Positions 25,283 to 34,800 of a stretch of DNA of 64,000 nt are shown here, in pieces; the first letter of the stretch is position 1; every line of letters starts with the position of its first letter. The notes beneath the pieces were generated by a model. The model saw nothing but the letters and a program-made list of their open reading frames with translations, was not told where the DNA came from and ran no database searches. The position numbers and the translations under genes were made by a program. Source of the DNA: Branchiostoma floridae (lineage: Eukaryota > Chordata > Leptocardii > Amphioxiformes > Branchiostomatidae); the NCBI RefSeq assembly GCF_000003815.2, contig NC_049989.1:20525255-20589254 (forward strand). The letters are read 5' to 3'.

Positions 25283-26572
25283 ATGCCAACCACAAGAGGA
25301 CAATCAAAGATTAATAATGTTACAAAGGAATGTTCCAAAGATACCAAACAAACAAAGCGTGTTCCCTCAGATGACGACAATAGCAAAGCTAAACAACTAA
25401 AAGCTGAAAGAAAAGATCCCTCAAACTGTGAGATCAGATCACAGATTAGTAACGAGACAAGCAAGCAAGTCAAACATCATCAGACAAGTGAAGAAGAAGA
25501 GGAGGAAGAAGAAGAACTGTGTGTCTGTGGCAGAGAACACACAGAGGGAGGAAGCTGGATTTGCTGTGATCAATGCAAAGTTTGGTGGCATAACACATGC
25601 GCACATCTATCCCAAAAAGCAATCAACTTCTTCGTAAAGAGTAGTCAGATCTACACTTGTGCACAGTGCATCATTCAAGAAATCAACAAACGGATCAAAA
25701 GAGAGGAAAACAAGGTCGAGAGCAAACAGAAAGAGGAAAAAACGCTAAGAAGCATTAAATCATCTCAAGTCAAATCGAGCAGTATCAGCAGCATCAGTAG
25801 TCAACACAAAGATAAAGAAGAAAAGGAGAAAATCATCATATTAGACGGTGCGATAGACTCCAGCTCATATCGTAATAGTGCAAGTATCTTAGCAGAAACT
25901 AATAGATGTAAGCCAGGAACGGTACAAAACATTGAACTCGCTTATCTACTACCAAGAGGAGGAATCGCCATACATTGCAAAGATAATAAAACTGCTGAGG
26001 AACTAACGAAACCTTGGAAAGACCAGGCTTTTGGCAGTGAAGAGGATAAACACATTAAAGCACACAGTGTTCACAAAACACAAGGAAGAAGGGCAATACT
26101 GAAGAATGTCCCAACTGATATAAGTGAAGAAGTGATAGAGCAGAACATTCAAGATCAATTCAAGATAAGAGTCAAAGCACATAGGTTCAAGTACCAAGAT
26201 TCGGGTAAACCGATAAAAGTCATAAGGATCGAGGCAGTGGAGGGACAACTTTCTGAAATTTTCACAAAGAATCCTACGGTAAATGGCAAAGCAGTAACGG
26301 TAGAAGCATACAAAACCAAATCATTCACCCCAATAAGATGTTTTAAATGCAACAGACTGGGTCATATTGCCAAATTGTGCACAGAGACTGCTACCTGCGT
26401 GAGGTGCGGAGGTACAAAAGGACACCAATATAGCTGTAAACCGAAGTGTATCAACTGTCTTGGCTGTCATACTGCTAATGACAATAGTTGCAAAGAGTTC
26501 ATCATCTTAAGACAAAAACTTGAAAGCAGAGGTCCGGACCACCAGGGTCAGAAGAAGGAATCATACTCATAG
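25283..26572 (+). CDS. Retrotransposon ORF1: PHD finger and CCHC zinc-knuckle protein
   Basis: This 429-aa nucleic-acid-binding (gag-like) protein of the element should coat its RNA in the transposition particle. A basic, Lys-rich N-terminus and an acidic run (about 69-77) precede a PHD finger at residues 79-128 with the pattern C79, C81, C94, C97, H102, C105, C125, C128. A coiled, Lys/Ser-rich linker follows. Residues about 265-345 look like the RRM-like domain often found before the knuckles (RRAILKNVPTDIS). Next are zinc knuckles with C352, C355, H360, C365 and C371, C374, H380, C384, plus a Cys-rich tail. A PHD finger could guide binding to modified histone tails; that is inference. It ends 147 bases before ORF2. 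Confidence 0.9.
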   Translation: MPTTRGQSKINNVTKECSKDTKQTKRVPSDDDNSKAKQLKAERKDPSNCEIRSQISNETSKQVKHHQTSEEEEEEEEELCVCGREHTEGGSWICCDQCKVWWHNTCAHLSQKAINFFVKSSQIYTCAQCIIQEINKRIKREENKVESKQKEEKTLRSIKSSQVKSSSISSISSQHKDKEEKEKIIILDGAIDSSSYRNSASILAETNRCKPGTVQNIELAYLLPRGGIAIHCKDNKTAEELTKPWKDQAFGSEEDKHIKAHSVHKTQGRRAILKNVPTDISEEVIEQNIQDQFKIRVKAHRFKYQDSGKPIKVIRIEAVEGQLSEIFTKNPTVNGKAVTVEAYKTKSFTPIRCFKCNRLGHIAKLCTETATCVRCGGTKGHQYSCKPKCINCLGCHTANDNSCKEFIILRQKLESRGPDHQGQKKESYS

Positions 26573-26719
26573 GAGGGAAAGGCATCAAACAAGAACAATC
26601 ATTTAGTTATTACACAAGAGAATACAGAAACTGCTTCACAACATCATAATCAACAAACTCATATACCTTGCAACTCAAGTATTAAAATTCTTACCAGGAT
26701 CAAGATTCAAAGAAGCAAG

Positions 26720-29700
26720 ATGAAAGTCGCACAGATTAATATACGATCAATCAACACATCAGCAACACTCGTAGACAAAATGTGTGAGTCAAAGAAAATC
26801 GACGCAATATGTCTTTCAGAAGTATGGAATAAAAGCAAAAACCCAATCTGTCTTAGAACCTGGAAATGGCTACAAAAGTGCAGAACAGAGAAAAAAGGAG
26901 GAGGAGTTGCCATCGCCGTAAGAGAGAACATAAAGGTGTTAGAAGAACCCATCAACCAAACTACTCACGCGGATGTGGTGGCTCTCAACATGTATACAAA
27001 TACTATGAACTTCACCCTCATTTCAGCTTATGTCCCACCTGATGATAAACAAGCGCTACAAGAAGTCTTCAACATAATCAAAGATCTAAGCAAAAAGAAG
27101 AAACACCTTATATTATGTGGAGATCTTAATGCAAGACATTTAGCCTGGGGCGACAAAAAAGTAAACACATTAGGACACATGCTGAATGACTTGATAGAAG
27201 CAAGTAACTTACAGATTTTGAACAACAGTACCCCCACAAGGGAAGATAGCATAATTGACCTGACACTAGTTAACAATGATTCTGTTAAACATGTAACAAA
27301 CTGGCGAGTGGACTCAGAAGTACAACTGCGAACTGACCATAACTTAATTACTATGACAATAGGAGACAAGGAAGAAATTGTAAAGCAACAAAGATGGAAC
27401 CTACGTGATGTAAACTGGATAGAATGGGAAAATTTGACAAATACAGTATTCCAAAAATGGGTGGAGGAGACTGACTGGACAACAAACACAGATGAAAACA
27501 AGGCTGAAGAAATCTACAAAAGCTTCAGAGAGAAAGTGCTAGAATGTGCAGAAGAAATGATCAAGAAAAAGACGGTAACTCAACATAGCAAGGGGTATTG
27601 GACTAAAGCCCTAGACGTCCAAGTGCACATTACAAAAACAGCACTAAGAAAATTCAGAAGAAGAAGAGACAGGAACAATCTGTCTAAGTATCTGAAGGAG
27701 AAAGAAACACTTGTAAGAATGGAGGATGAAGCAAAAAACATACACTGGAACAAACAAATCAAGGAAATGGATCCTAGTAAACCACAAAAGTTTTGGAAGA
27801 CGGTAAAAAATCATCTAGGCCGTGGTAACTGCAAATCAACGATCCAACCCCTTAAACGTAACAATGGAGACATCGCTACCACTGACCAAGAAATAGCAGA
27901 AGAAGTTATTAATGAATATTCACCAGGGGGCGTGAATATGCCAAACTCGTTAGAACCATGGAAGCAGGGTGTGACACAGGCAATACATGCTGTCATAACA
28001 CATGAAAAAGAAAGGCTACAAGAATACAACACACAAGAAGAAGAACATATGACACATGAAGACAGTCTAAATATGGACCTGACTATTGAAGAAATAGAAG
28101 CAGCTGTACGGAAAATGGATGTTGGTTCCTCCCCTAGCCCCACCGAGGGCATTTTGCCCATTATGCTAAAGAAAGGTGGTAGGGGTTTGATGGAAGCGCT
28201 TTTCTACATGATGAGCTATGTGTGGGAAACAGGTCAAGTGCCAAAACAAATGAAGCAAGATAGTAAAATTCTAATTAAAAAACCAGGGAAAGACGACTAC
28301 AACCAAGTTCGAAGTTACAGGCCTATCACACTGTCAAGTGTGATTGGCAAACTAATGGAAAGGGTAATTAACAACAGACTTATATGGTGGACTGAAGTAA
28401 ATAACATCTTATCTCCTTACCAAGAAGCCTACAGGAAACACAGAACAGCAACACATGGTGTATTAAGACTGGTACAAGACATACAAGAAGGGTGGCGAAG
28501 AAAGGATACAACAGTAGTAATCTTTGCAGATTACAAGGGCTGCTTTGACAAGATTTGGCAAGAGGGTCTTTTGTTTAAACTAGCATCAAAAGGAATCAAA
28601 GGAAGAATGTTGTGTTACTTGGAAGGTTTCCTGAGAGGCAGACAAATCACATTCAAGGTCAACACCATTAACTCCATGCCGTTACAAAGCAAGGTTGGCG
28701 TCCCGCAAGGAGCTGTGCTCTCCACTACTCTGTGTAATATCTACACGGCTGACGCATATGCGAATACTGTGTTGAATAACTTCCAATACGCTGACGACGT
28801 AGCTGCGTGGAAAACTGGAGCGAATGTAAAAGAAATAATCAAATATGTTGAAGAACAAGCATCTCATGTCATCACAAAGTGGTGTCCTATGTGGAACATG
28901 ACAATTGAAGAGACAAAAACAAAGGCAATGATCTTTAAACCATCACAGGAAGAGAATCAAGAGCCAGTTAACCTGCAAGTTAACGGAAAAAGCATCGAAG
29001 TGGTAAAAGAGATTAAACTAGTGGGAATTACACTTGATGAAGAACTCACTTTCGACAGTCACATCCTGAATACACAAAGAAAGGCATACAAGGGACTTAA
29101 AGCGATCAGTTATGTCACAATGGCCAGAAATAACCCTAATCAAGAAGCTCAACTACAGCTCTACCGAGCACTCATCAGACCTATGTTAGAGTATGGGGTG
29201 GAATGCACCATTTCTGCAGGGAGAAAACATGAACAAGCATATGCACCGATCCAGAGGAAAGCACTACTTGCTGCTACAGGATGTAAACAAAGAACAAGTA
29301 ACGAAGCACTTGAAACGCTAACAGGAATACCACCAATCGACATTCAAATATCGTGCAGGCAAGCACAAACGTATCTAAGACTCACAACAAAGCACACAGG
29401 AAACCCGACATATGACACTATAATGGAAGAGATGACACCTGGCAAAATAGGAACAACAACACATCTACTGGAAACGAGGTATAAAGAACTAAAAGGAGAA
29501 ATTGAAACAGACATGGTCAGCAAAGAATTCCAATACGATGCTAGGCTGTCACCCTTTTCAATAGGAAACATAACTGGCACATTTGTTCAAAAGACACACA
29601 ATCCGGTGAACAAAGAGCAAGGCAAAGAAGAGATTCTACAATTACTACAGGTAGTGAAGCAGAGAGAGACAACAGTTGTATTTACAGACGGGTCTGCCTT

Positions 29701-30601
29701 AGGGAACCCCGGACCTACAGGATGTGCAGCAGTTATATACGAACTATGGGGTAGAACGGAACCGTTTGCAGTCAGAAAGCCGGTAGCAGCCAAATCTAAT
29801 AATTACGAGGGGGAACTACAAGGACTACACCTAGCAGTCAGCACACTGGTCAAAAGACAATACCACAATAAGGAAGTACTGTTATTATGCGACTGCAAAT
29901 CAGCCATAGAAAATGTCACTACTTCTCACCAAGTTGAAGCATACAATGACCTAGTCAACTCAGTGCGACAGAAAATGCTTGAACTGAAACAAAGGGGAGT
30001 CAGAATACAGGTGGAATGGTGTCCAGGTCACATGGGTGTTGAGGGGAATGAAATAGCAGATGAACAGGCCAAAATGGCAGCAGAAGAAGCAAAGAAAACC
30101 CTGACTGTTACAACATGGACAAAACAACAAGCACTAAAACACATTGAGAAACAAGCAGAAGAGAGGTGGAAAAGAAGAAGTGAAATGCAAAATGAAAGTA
30201 CTCACATGCAGAAGATCAGTATACACATGAAGAAAAAATGTAAGGTGTTTGGACTACGAGCAACACAAATTGCAATTAACCAGCTTGTCAGTGGGCATAC
30301 AGAACTGAATGCCTACAAAAATTGGTTAGACTCCAAAGAAACACCAAACTGCACAACATGTGGCACAAGAGAAAGCACAGACCACTACTTATACCGATGT
30401 GTACGCTACGAAAGAGAAAGACACCATCTTCTGCATGAAGTCGACAACATCTACCAAACCTACAATATAACTCATGAAGATAGATCAGTGGACATTGTAA
30501 CGCTGGCGGGAATGAGAGACGACTTAACTGAAGAAATAAACAAGAGGATGTATCAAGTGTTATCCAACTACATTGAATCAACAGCAAGATTCAATGAGTG
30601 A
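26720..30601 (+). CDS. Retrotransposon ORF2: endonuclease, reverse transcriptase, RNase H
   Basis: This 1,293-aa polyprotein nicks target DNA and copies element RNA by target-primed reverse transcription. Residues 1-230 form an AP-like endonuclease: QINIRS at the start, SEVW near 34, GDLNARH near 134 and TDHNL near 210. The reverse transcriptase has RSYRPITLSSVIGKL near 533, FADYKGCFDKIW near 601, GVPQGAVLS near 658 and the catalytic YADD near 690. RNase H near 985-1125 shows TDGSALGNPGP, an E in NNYEGELQG, CDCKSAIEN and GNEIADEQAK, so D-E-D-D is intact. A C-terminal C-x2-C-x6-H-x4-C motif (CTTCG...DHYLYRC, near 1211) is typical of such ORF2 proteins. No stops or frameshifts were seen. Confidence 0.95.
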   Translation: MKVAQINIRSINTSATLVDKMCESKKIDAICLSEVWNKSKNPICLRTWKWLQKCRTEKKGGGVAIAVRENIKVLEEPINQTTHADVVALNMYTNTMNFTLISAYVPPDDKQALQEVFNIIKDLSKKKKHLILCGDLNARHLAWGDKKVNTLGHMLNDLIEASNLQILNNSTPTREDSIIDLTLVNNDSVKHVTNWRVDSEVQLRTDHNLITMTIGDKEEIVKQQRWNLRDVNWIEWENLTNTVFQKWVEETDWTTNTDENKAEEIYKSFREKVLECAEEMIKKKTVTQHSKGYWTKALDVQVHITKTALRKFRRRRDRNNLSKYLKEKETLVRMEDEAKNIHWNKQIKEMDPSKPQKFWKTVKNHLGRGNCKSTIQPLKRNNGDIATTDQEIAEEVINEYSPGGVNMPNSLEPWKQGVTQAIHAVITHEKERLQEYNTQEEEHMTHEDSLNMDLTIEEIEAAVRKMDVGSSPSPTEGILPIMLKKGGRGLMEALFYMMSYVWETGQVPKQMKQDSKILIKKPGKDDYNQVRSYRPITLSSVIGKLMERVINNRLIWWTEVNNILSPYQEAYRKHRTATHGVLRLVQDIQEGWRRKDTTVVIFADYKGCFDKIWQEGLLFKLASKGIKGRMLCYLEGFLRGRQITFKVNTINSMPLQSKVGVPQGAVLSTTLCNIYTADAYANTVLNNFQYADDVAAWKTGANVKEIIKYVEEQASHVITKWCPMWNMTIEETKTKAMIFKPSQEENQEPVNLQVNGKSIEVVKEIKLVGITLDEELTFDSHILNTQRKAYKGLKAISYVTMARNNPNQEAQLQLYRALIRPMLEYGVECTISAGRKHEQAYAPIQRKALLAATGCKQRTSNEALETLTGIPPIDIQISCRQAQTYLRLTTKHTGNPTYDTIMEEMTPGKIGTTTHLLETRYKELKGEIETDMVSKEFQYDARLSPFSIGNITGTFVQKTHNPVNKEQGKEEILQLLQVVKQRETTVVFTDGSALGNPGPTGCAAVIYELWGRTEPFAVRKPVAAKSNNYEGELQGLHLAVSTLVKRQYHNKEVLLLCDCKSAIENVTTSHQVEAYNDLVNSVRQKMLELKQRGVRIQVEWCPGHMGVEGNEIADEQAKMAAEEAKKTLTVTTWTKQQALKHIEKQAEERWKRRSEMQNESTHMQKISIHMKKKCKVFGLRATQIAINQLVSGHTELNAYKNWLDSKETPNCTTCGTRESTDHYLYRCVRYERERHHLLHEVDNIYQTYNITHEDRSVDIVTLAGMRDDLTEEINKRMYQVLSNYIESTARFNE

Positions 30602-30703
30602 AATTACTATTAAGAAAAGCATATGCAAAGTACCAGGGGAGAAGTACCAGAGTAATTCCTAGCACCTGGAAGCACCGTGAAATGAGAAGAACCAAATGTT
30701 CAT

Positions 30704-30839
30704 GTCTAGCAGAAGTATAGACGTTATACAAGTAAAACAACAATAGCAATTAATTCAGATATACATTGCATTTAGTACATTGAACTGACAATAACACTGA
30801 TTAATAGTAACAAAAACAACTATTAAGAAATAATAGTGT

Positions 30840-30879
<40 letters not shown>

Positions 30880-31107
30880 GGACTTTGAGCAGGATACTAT
30901 CCTGTAACCCCCTTCAAATAAGTAGAATCGTCCTCACGTCACATGAGCACACGACACCAGTTAGCCGCCATGTTTCACAGATTATTCGAATCGACTTTTC
31001 CGTTGACACTGTCCAAGAGGCATTTTACCTAGAGTCTTCTCATTGAAATCTACTGTACCAAGAGACACTCAGCACCAAGAGTTCACGTCTAGCGAAACAT
31101 TAGACGT
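30704..31107 (+). other. Retrotransposon 3' UTR with two related hairpins
   Basis: Two stem-loops share sequence. The first pairs GTCTA (30704-30708) with TAGAC (30718-30722). The second pairs ACGTCTA (31085-31091) with TAGACGT (31101-31107) and is followed by TAAACAAGGA and the (CAA)n tail. Such 3' hairpins are commonly the site the element's reverse transcriptase recognises. The 37-base T run (30842-30878) separates the two. Confidence 0.7.
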
Positions 31108-31138
31108 TAAACAAGGACAACAACAACAACAACAACAA

Positions 31139-31148
31139 CAGCTGGGAT
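31139..31148 (+). repeat. Target-site duplication, right copy
   Basis: Exact second copy of CAGCTGGGAT, directly after the (CAA)n tail. Confidence 0.85.
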
Positions 31149-31801
31149 GCTGAAAACAAACAGGAAGAATTTCGTCTTTTGTTTGGTTTTCTGACTGTAT
31201 TTCGTTAAATTTGTTGGGTCACCGAATTTACACACATCAAGAAGTAAGTAGTCAAGTTACCTTTTCTATTGCAACGTCGTAGAAATGTGAATCGGACTCA
31301 GTTTTAAGTAACTTTTACCTGATCATCTTTTCGAACTCTGTCAGACACCTGTCGAATAATTTATCCAACAGGTGTCTCTTTAGTTCTGCCATTGAGTTCA
31401 ACAGTGAGTGTCACTTTAGTTCTATATGAAGAAAAAGTCAATTTTTGCCATTGAATTTAATAGTAACAACAGCGGCAAGTGGAATATTTTCTTTGTATAT
31501 AGTTCACTCAGGTAAATATTCTCAAGTGTAACTTATATTTGGAAGCACAAGCACTGTGGTGCTATAAATATAACGTTATACAATATCTAATAGACTATGT
31601 ACTGTATACTAACAACAAAAAAATGCTGCAGTGGGAAGAGTGTGGTCCAAAACATGACTGAGTTTATATTGACCCCTCATTCCGGCCCTAATTTTCTCAA
31701 AATTTCTATAAAAAAAAGTAATACCAACCTGATGAAACTATTCAAGATCTCTTGTAAGCATCTAAAGGAAAATCTCACCATCCAATCCACAGGTCCCAGC
31801 C
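31149..31801 (+). promoter_or_regulatory. TCHP 5' flank and presumed 5' UTR
   Basis: Non-coding sequence between the retrotransposon and the TCHP start codon. It holds an inverted repeat, GACACCTGT with ACAGGTGTC (about 31344-31376), and a short duplicated phrase around TTTAGTTCT. No TATA box or clear initiator stood out. With the retrotransposon removed, this flank would lie about 1.7 kb from the DNAH10 start. Confidence 0.4.
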
Positions 31802-34800
31802 ATGGCCCTGCCCACGCTACCGTCCTACTGGCATGTCCGTAATCGCCTCGCCGAGCAGAGGATGCTCCGGCAGCGAAACCACGAGGCGCAGTTCCGGGAA
31901 ACGTGGGACAACCACGCCCGCTACTTCCACAAGTCCAACGTGCAGACGGCGAAGGGCGCTCACTGGTCGTCACATCGCAGCTACCAGGACAGGTATGTAT
32001 CCATGTCACATAACCGCCAACAGGTGAAATCTCCAAGCAGATCTCCATTGTTCAAGCAAACTCCATTGGTTTATGGTAGCTAATGGAGCTTGCTTGGCCA
32101 TACCATGAAGATATTGGTAATACTGCCTGCCTGCCACCGAAGATCTGCTTGAAGATTATACAGGTACTCACCCCCAGCTGCAGAGTAGCAGACCCCTGCC
32201 CATTGAGGGGCTAGAAGCCAGTAATTTGAGTAAATCATGTGGCTTCCGCAAACCAAAATGATAAAGTGACCACCCCTTCCATACCATACAACAGTACCCC
32301 TCCCCCCACCATGCATGCCAGAGCCCTAGACCCGCAGAGGTTTGGTGCTGTGAAGAACTGCCTTGCTGAACTTCACACCAATTTTGTACTTCAAGTTGTG
32401 AAGATCAAATTCATTTATACAGAACAAATTGATGAAAAATGAAGGGGTATGAATAATCTCGCTATTATCCGCATGTTGAATACAAGTAGTTACTATGATC
32501 ATTCATCACATCCACCTAATGATAACGATAATGTTGTTCCCTGCAGCATGGAAGCCTTCAACACAGCCGCAGAGAAAGAGGCGAAGTCTGCCCGGCTGAA
32601 GGAGCGGAGAGAGAGACTGAGTGAGCTGCTGAAGGAGGAGAGAGACACGTATGAGGCGGAGCTGAGGGGGATGTCACTGGACAACTACAGGAGGATGGAG
32701 TCCATGAAGGAGAGGTTTGTTTGTTTGTTTTTGTTTCTTGAATTCTTAAATAATGGTTTAACACACTATATAGTATTACAGTAAGACCAGACTGTAACTT
32801 TAAAGTGTAAGGTTTTCTTGGTGTATGAGGCAGAGTTGAGGGGGATGTCACTGGACAACTACAGATGGATGTAGTCCATGAAGGAAAGGTGTGTTTGTTT
32901 GTTTGTTTTTGTTTCTTGAATATTCAAATAACTGCTAAACAACATATATTGTCTGTAACAATCATTTTAGCTCACTGAACACTATATTTATTGATTTCTT
33001 CAAGCACAATGCTTAAGTAGAATGACTCACATAAATTATTCAGCTATTCTGAACTGATGATAATGGAGGTCTTTAACCTTTCTCTTCCATGCATGCAATG
33101 AGCAAAAGTCGATACAACATATAATATGTTATGTAATAGTTGATGGCTTAAATGACTACTAGTACCATGGACACAGGAAAAACAAAGGAGAAATGATACT
33201 GATTTTGAAGATGTCATTTTTTTTCTTCTTTTCTCAAAGGGCTGATCATCTGAAGGAGAAGAAAGAGACAGAAAGAAAACAGGTAAGCCTCATCTTTTGT
33301 TCATACATAAAGTAGAGGATACTTTTGATTACAGATAGGCCAAAATACAAAATGTATGGGTAGCAGGACAACAAATTGCTCTCAGTTCTCAGCATGAAAT
33401 TGTGCTGAATAGTGTTCTCTTTGCTTCTCAAAATATCTACATTGTAATAATATTTTAAATCTTTTTCTAAAAAGGCTTTCTACATATAGTTCAATAAGGT
33501 ACACTTGAGTCATAAACAATGTCAGGACTTGAAATGATTTTCTTCTGTACTTTATTTCTCCTTGATTATATACTTCTGACTACAATATTTCAGTGATCCA
33601 TAGTAACAGAATTTTCTTTTTTTCAGATTGCTGAAGTAAAGTTAAAGGAACACTTTAGAAGAAACAACCCTGACCTTCGACAGGTAATATATGCTAAGGC
33701 CACACCAGTCTAATTTATATGTCTTTATCTCCACCTTTTGCTAAATCTTTACTTTGTTAGAACGACATGTATTTAAGAACAAAGAAACAAAAACTGGTGT
33801 GATCTGTACTAGAGTCGATATTGTACCAAGGTATGATTTCAAATATCAAACCTGAGTGTCTGTTGCACAATGTAGTTTCTGTGACCTACGACACAAAATT
33901 TACAAACTACAAAGCCATTAAATGGATTTACTTCCTTGTACTAAACAAATGAGATTTTCATACTTTCGTCTTTGTATTTTTACCATGTAAGTGCTGCTTT
34001 AAACTCAGTCACTTCAAACCCTAGACTTACACGAGATGTCATGAAACTTTAAAATGGACATAATTAACATAGTCAAAAGTTATTTTGATATTTGAGTTTG
34101 AAGTTCTTGTTTAGACATTGTGTTGTCAGCAGTATTCTCTCTGAAAATGTTATCATTGATGATAATTCATCAAAGAAATTTTTAACCGGCAGATCTGACT
34201 AATAGATGAAAAGCATACACATGATACAGTACAGGTGGTGTAATTTGACATCAAATGTCTTGCTATTTCTCTTCCTGTGTTAGATCGAATCAGAGCAGCA
34301 CAAGCAGCATGTTATAGGTGCCTGGAGTGACCAGGTGGAGGAGAAGGAGGAGGTAAGAATTCTCCAGGACAATCAACGATTCTACTGGATCGTGATCTCT
34401 ACTGTGACACATATATATAATATACATAAATTATATATATTTATATATAATTATATATGGCCACCTTCGGTCAATACTAACCATCGATGGTAAAATCCTT
34501 ATACATGTAGATAATAATCAGCCTCACGGCGTCAGTTGTGGCTAAACAGTCCTATACAAGAATGACAGTCTCTGCCACATAGGGCACATCTTCTTAATAC
34601 AATATATGACAGATCAAATTGGATGCCGAGGGCATCTATGATCTGCAGCCAACAAACTTTTGAAAGAAGTTTAAAAGGTGCAATGAATTATATGATCTTA
34701 AATTTTATACAATTGTTCAATACAATTATAGTGCATATTATATATTCCACACTCAAATATATACAAGGTATGTTCCTTTCTCTGGTTATTCAGATTTGTC

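Larger units (their letters stand above)
24392..31138 (+). mobile_element. Full-length non-LTR retrotransposon (I-like, RNase H-bearing)
   Basis: This ~6.75-kb element is inserted between DNAH10 and TCHP. It has a 5' UTR with tandem repeats (about 24392-25282), ORF1 (25283-26572), ORF2 (26720-30601) and a long 3' UTR with two related hairpins. It ends in a (CAA)n tail and is bounded by a perfect 10-bp duplication. Both long ORFs are uninterrupted, so the copy looks recent and possibly competent. RNase H together with an AP-type endonuclease and a gag-like ORF1 points to the I/Ingi/Jockey group rather than CR1 or RTE. Exact clade needs a tree. A 37-base T run at 30842-30878 inside the 3' UTR is unexplained and may mark a reversed insertion. 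Confidence 0.92.
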
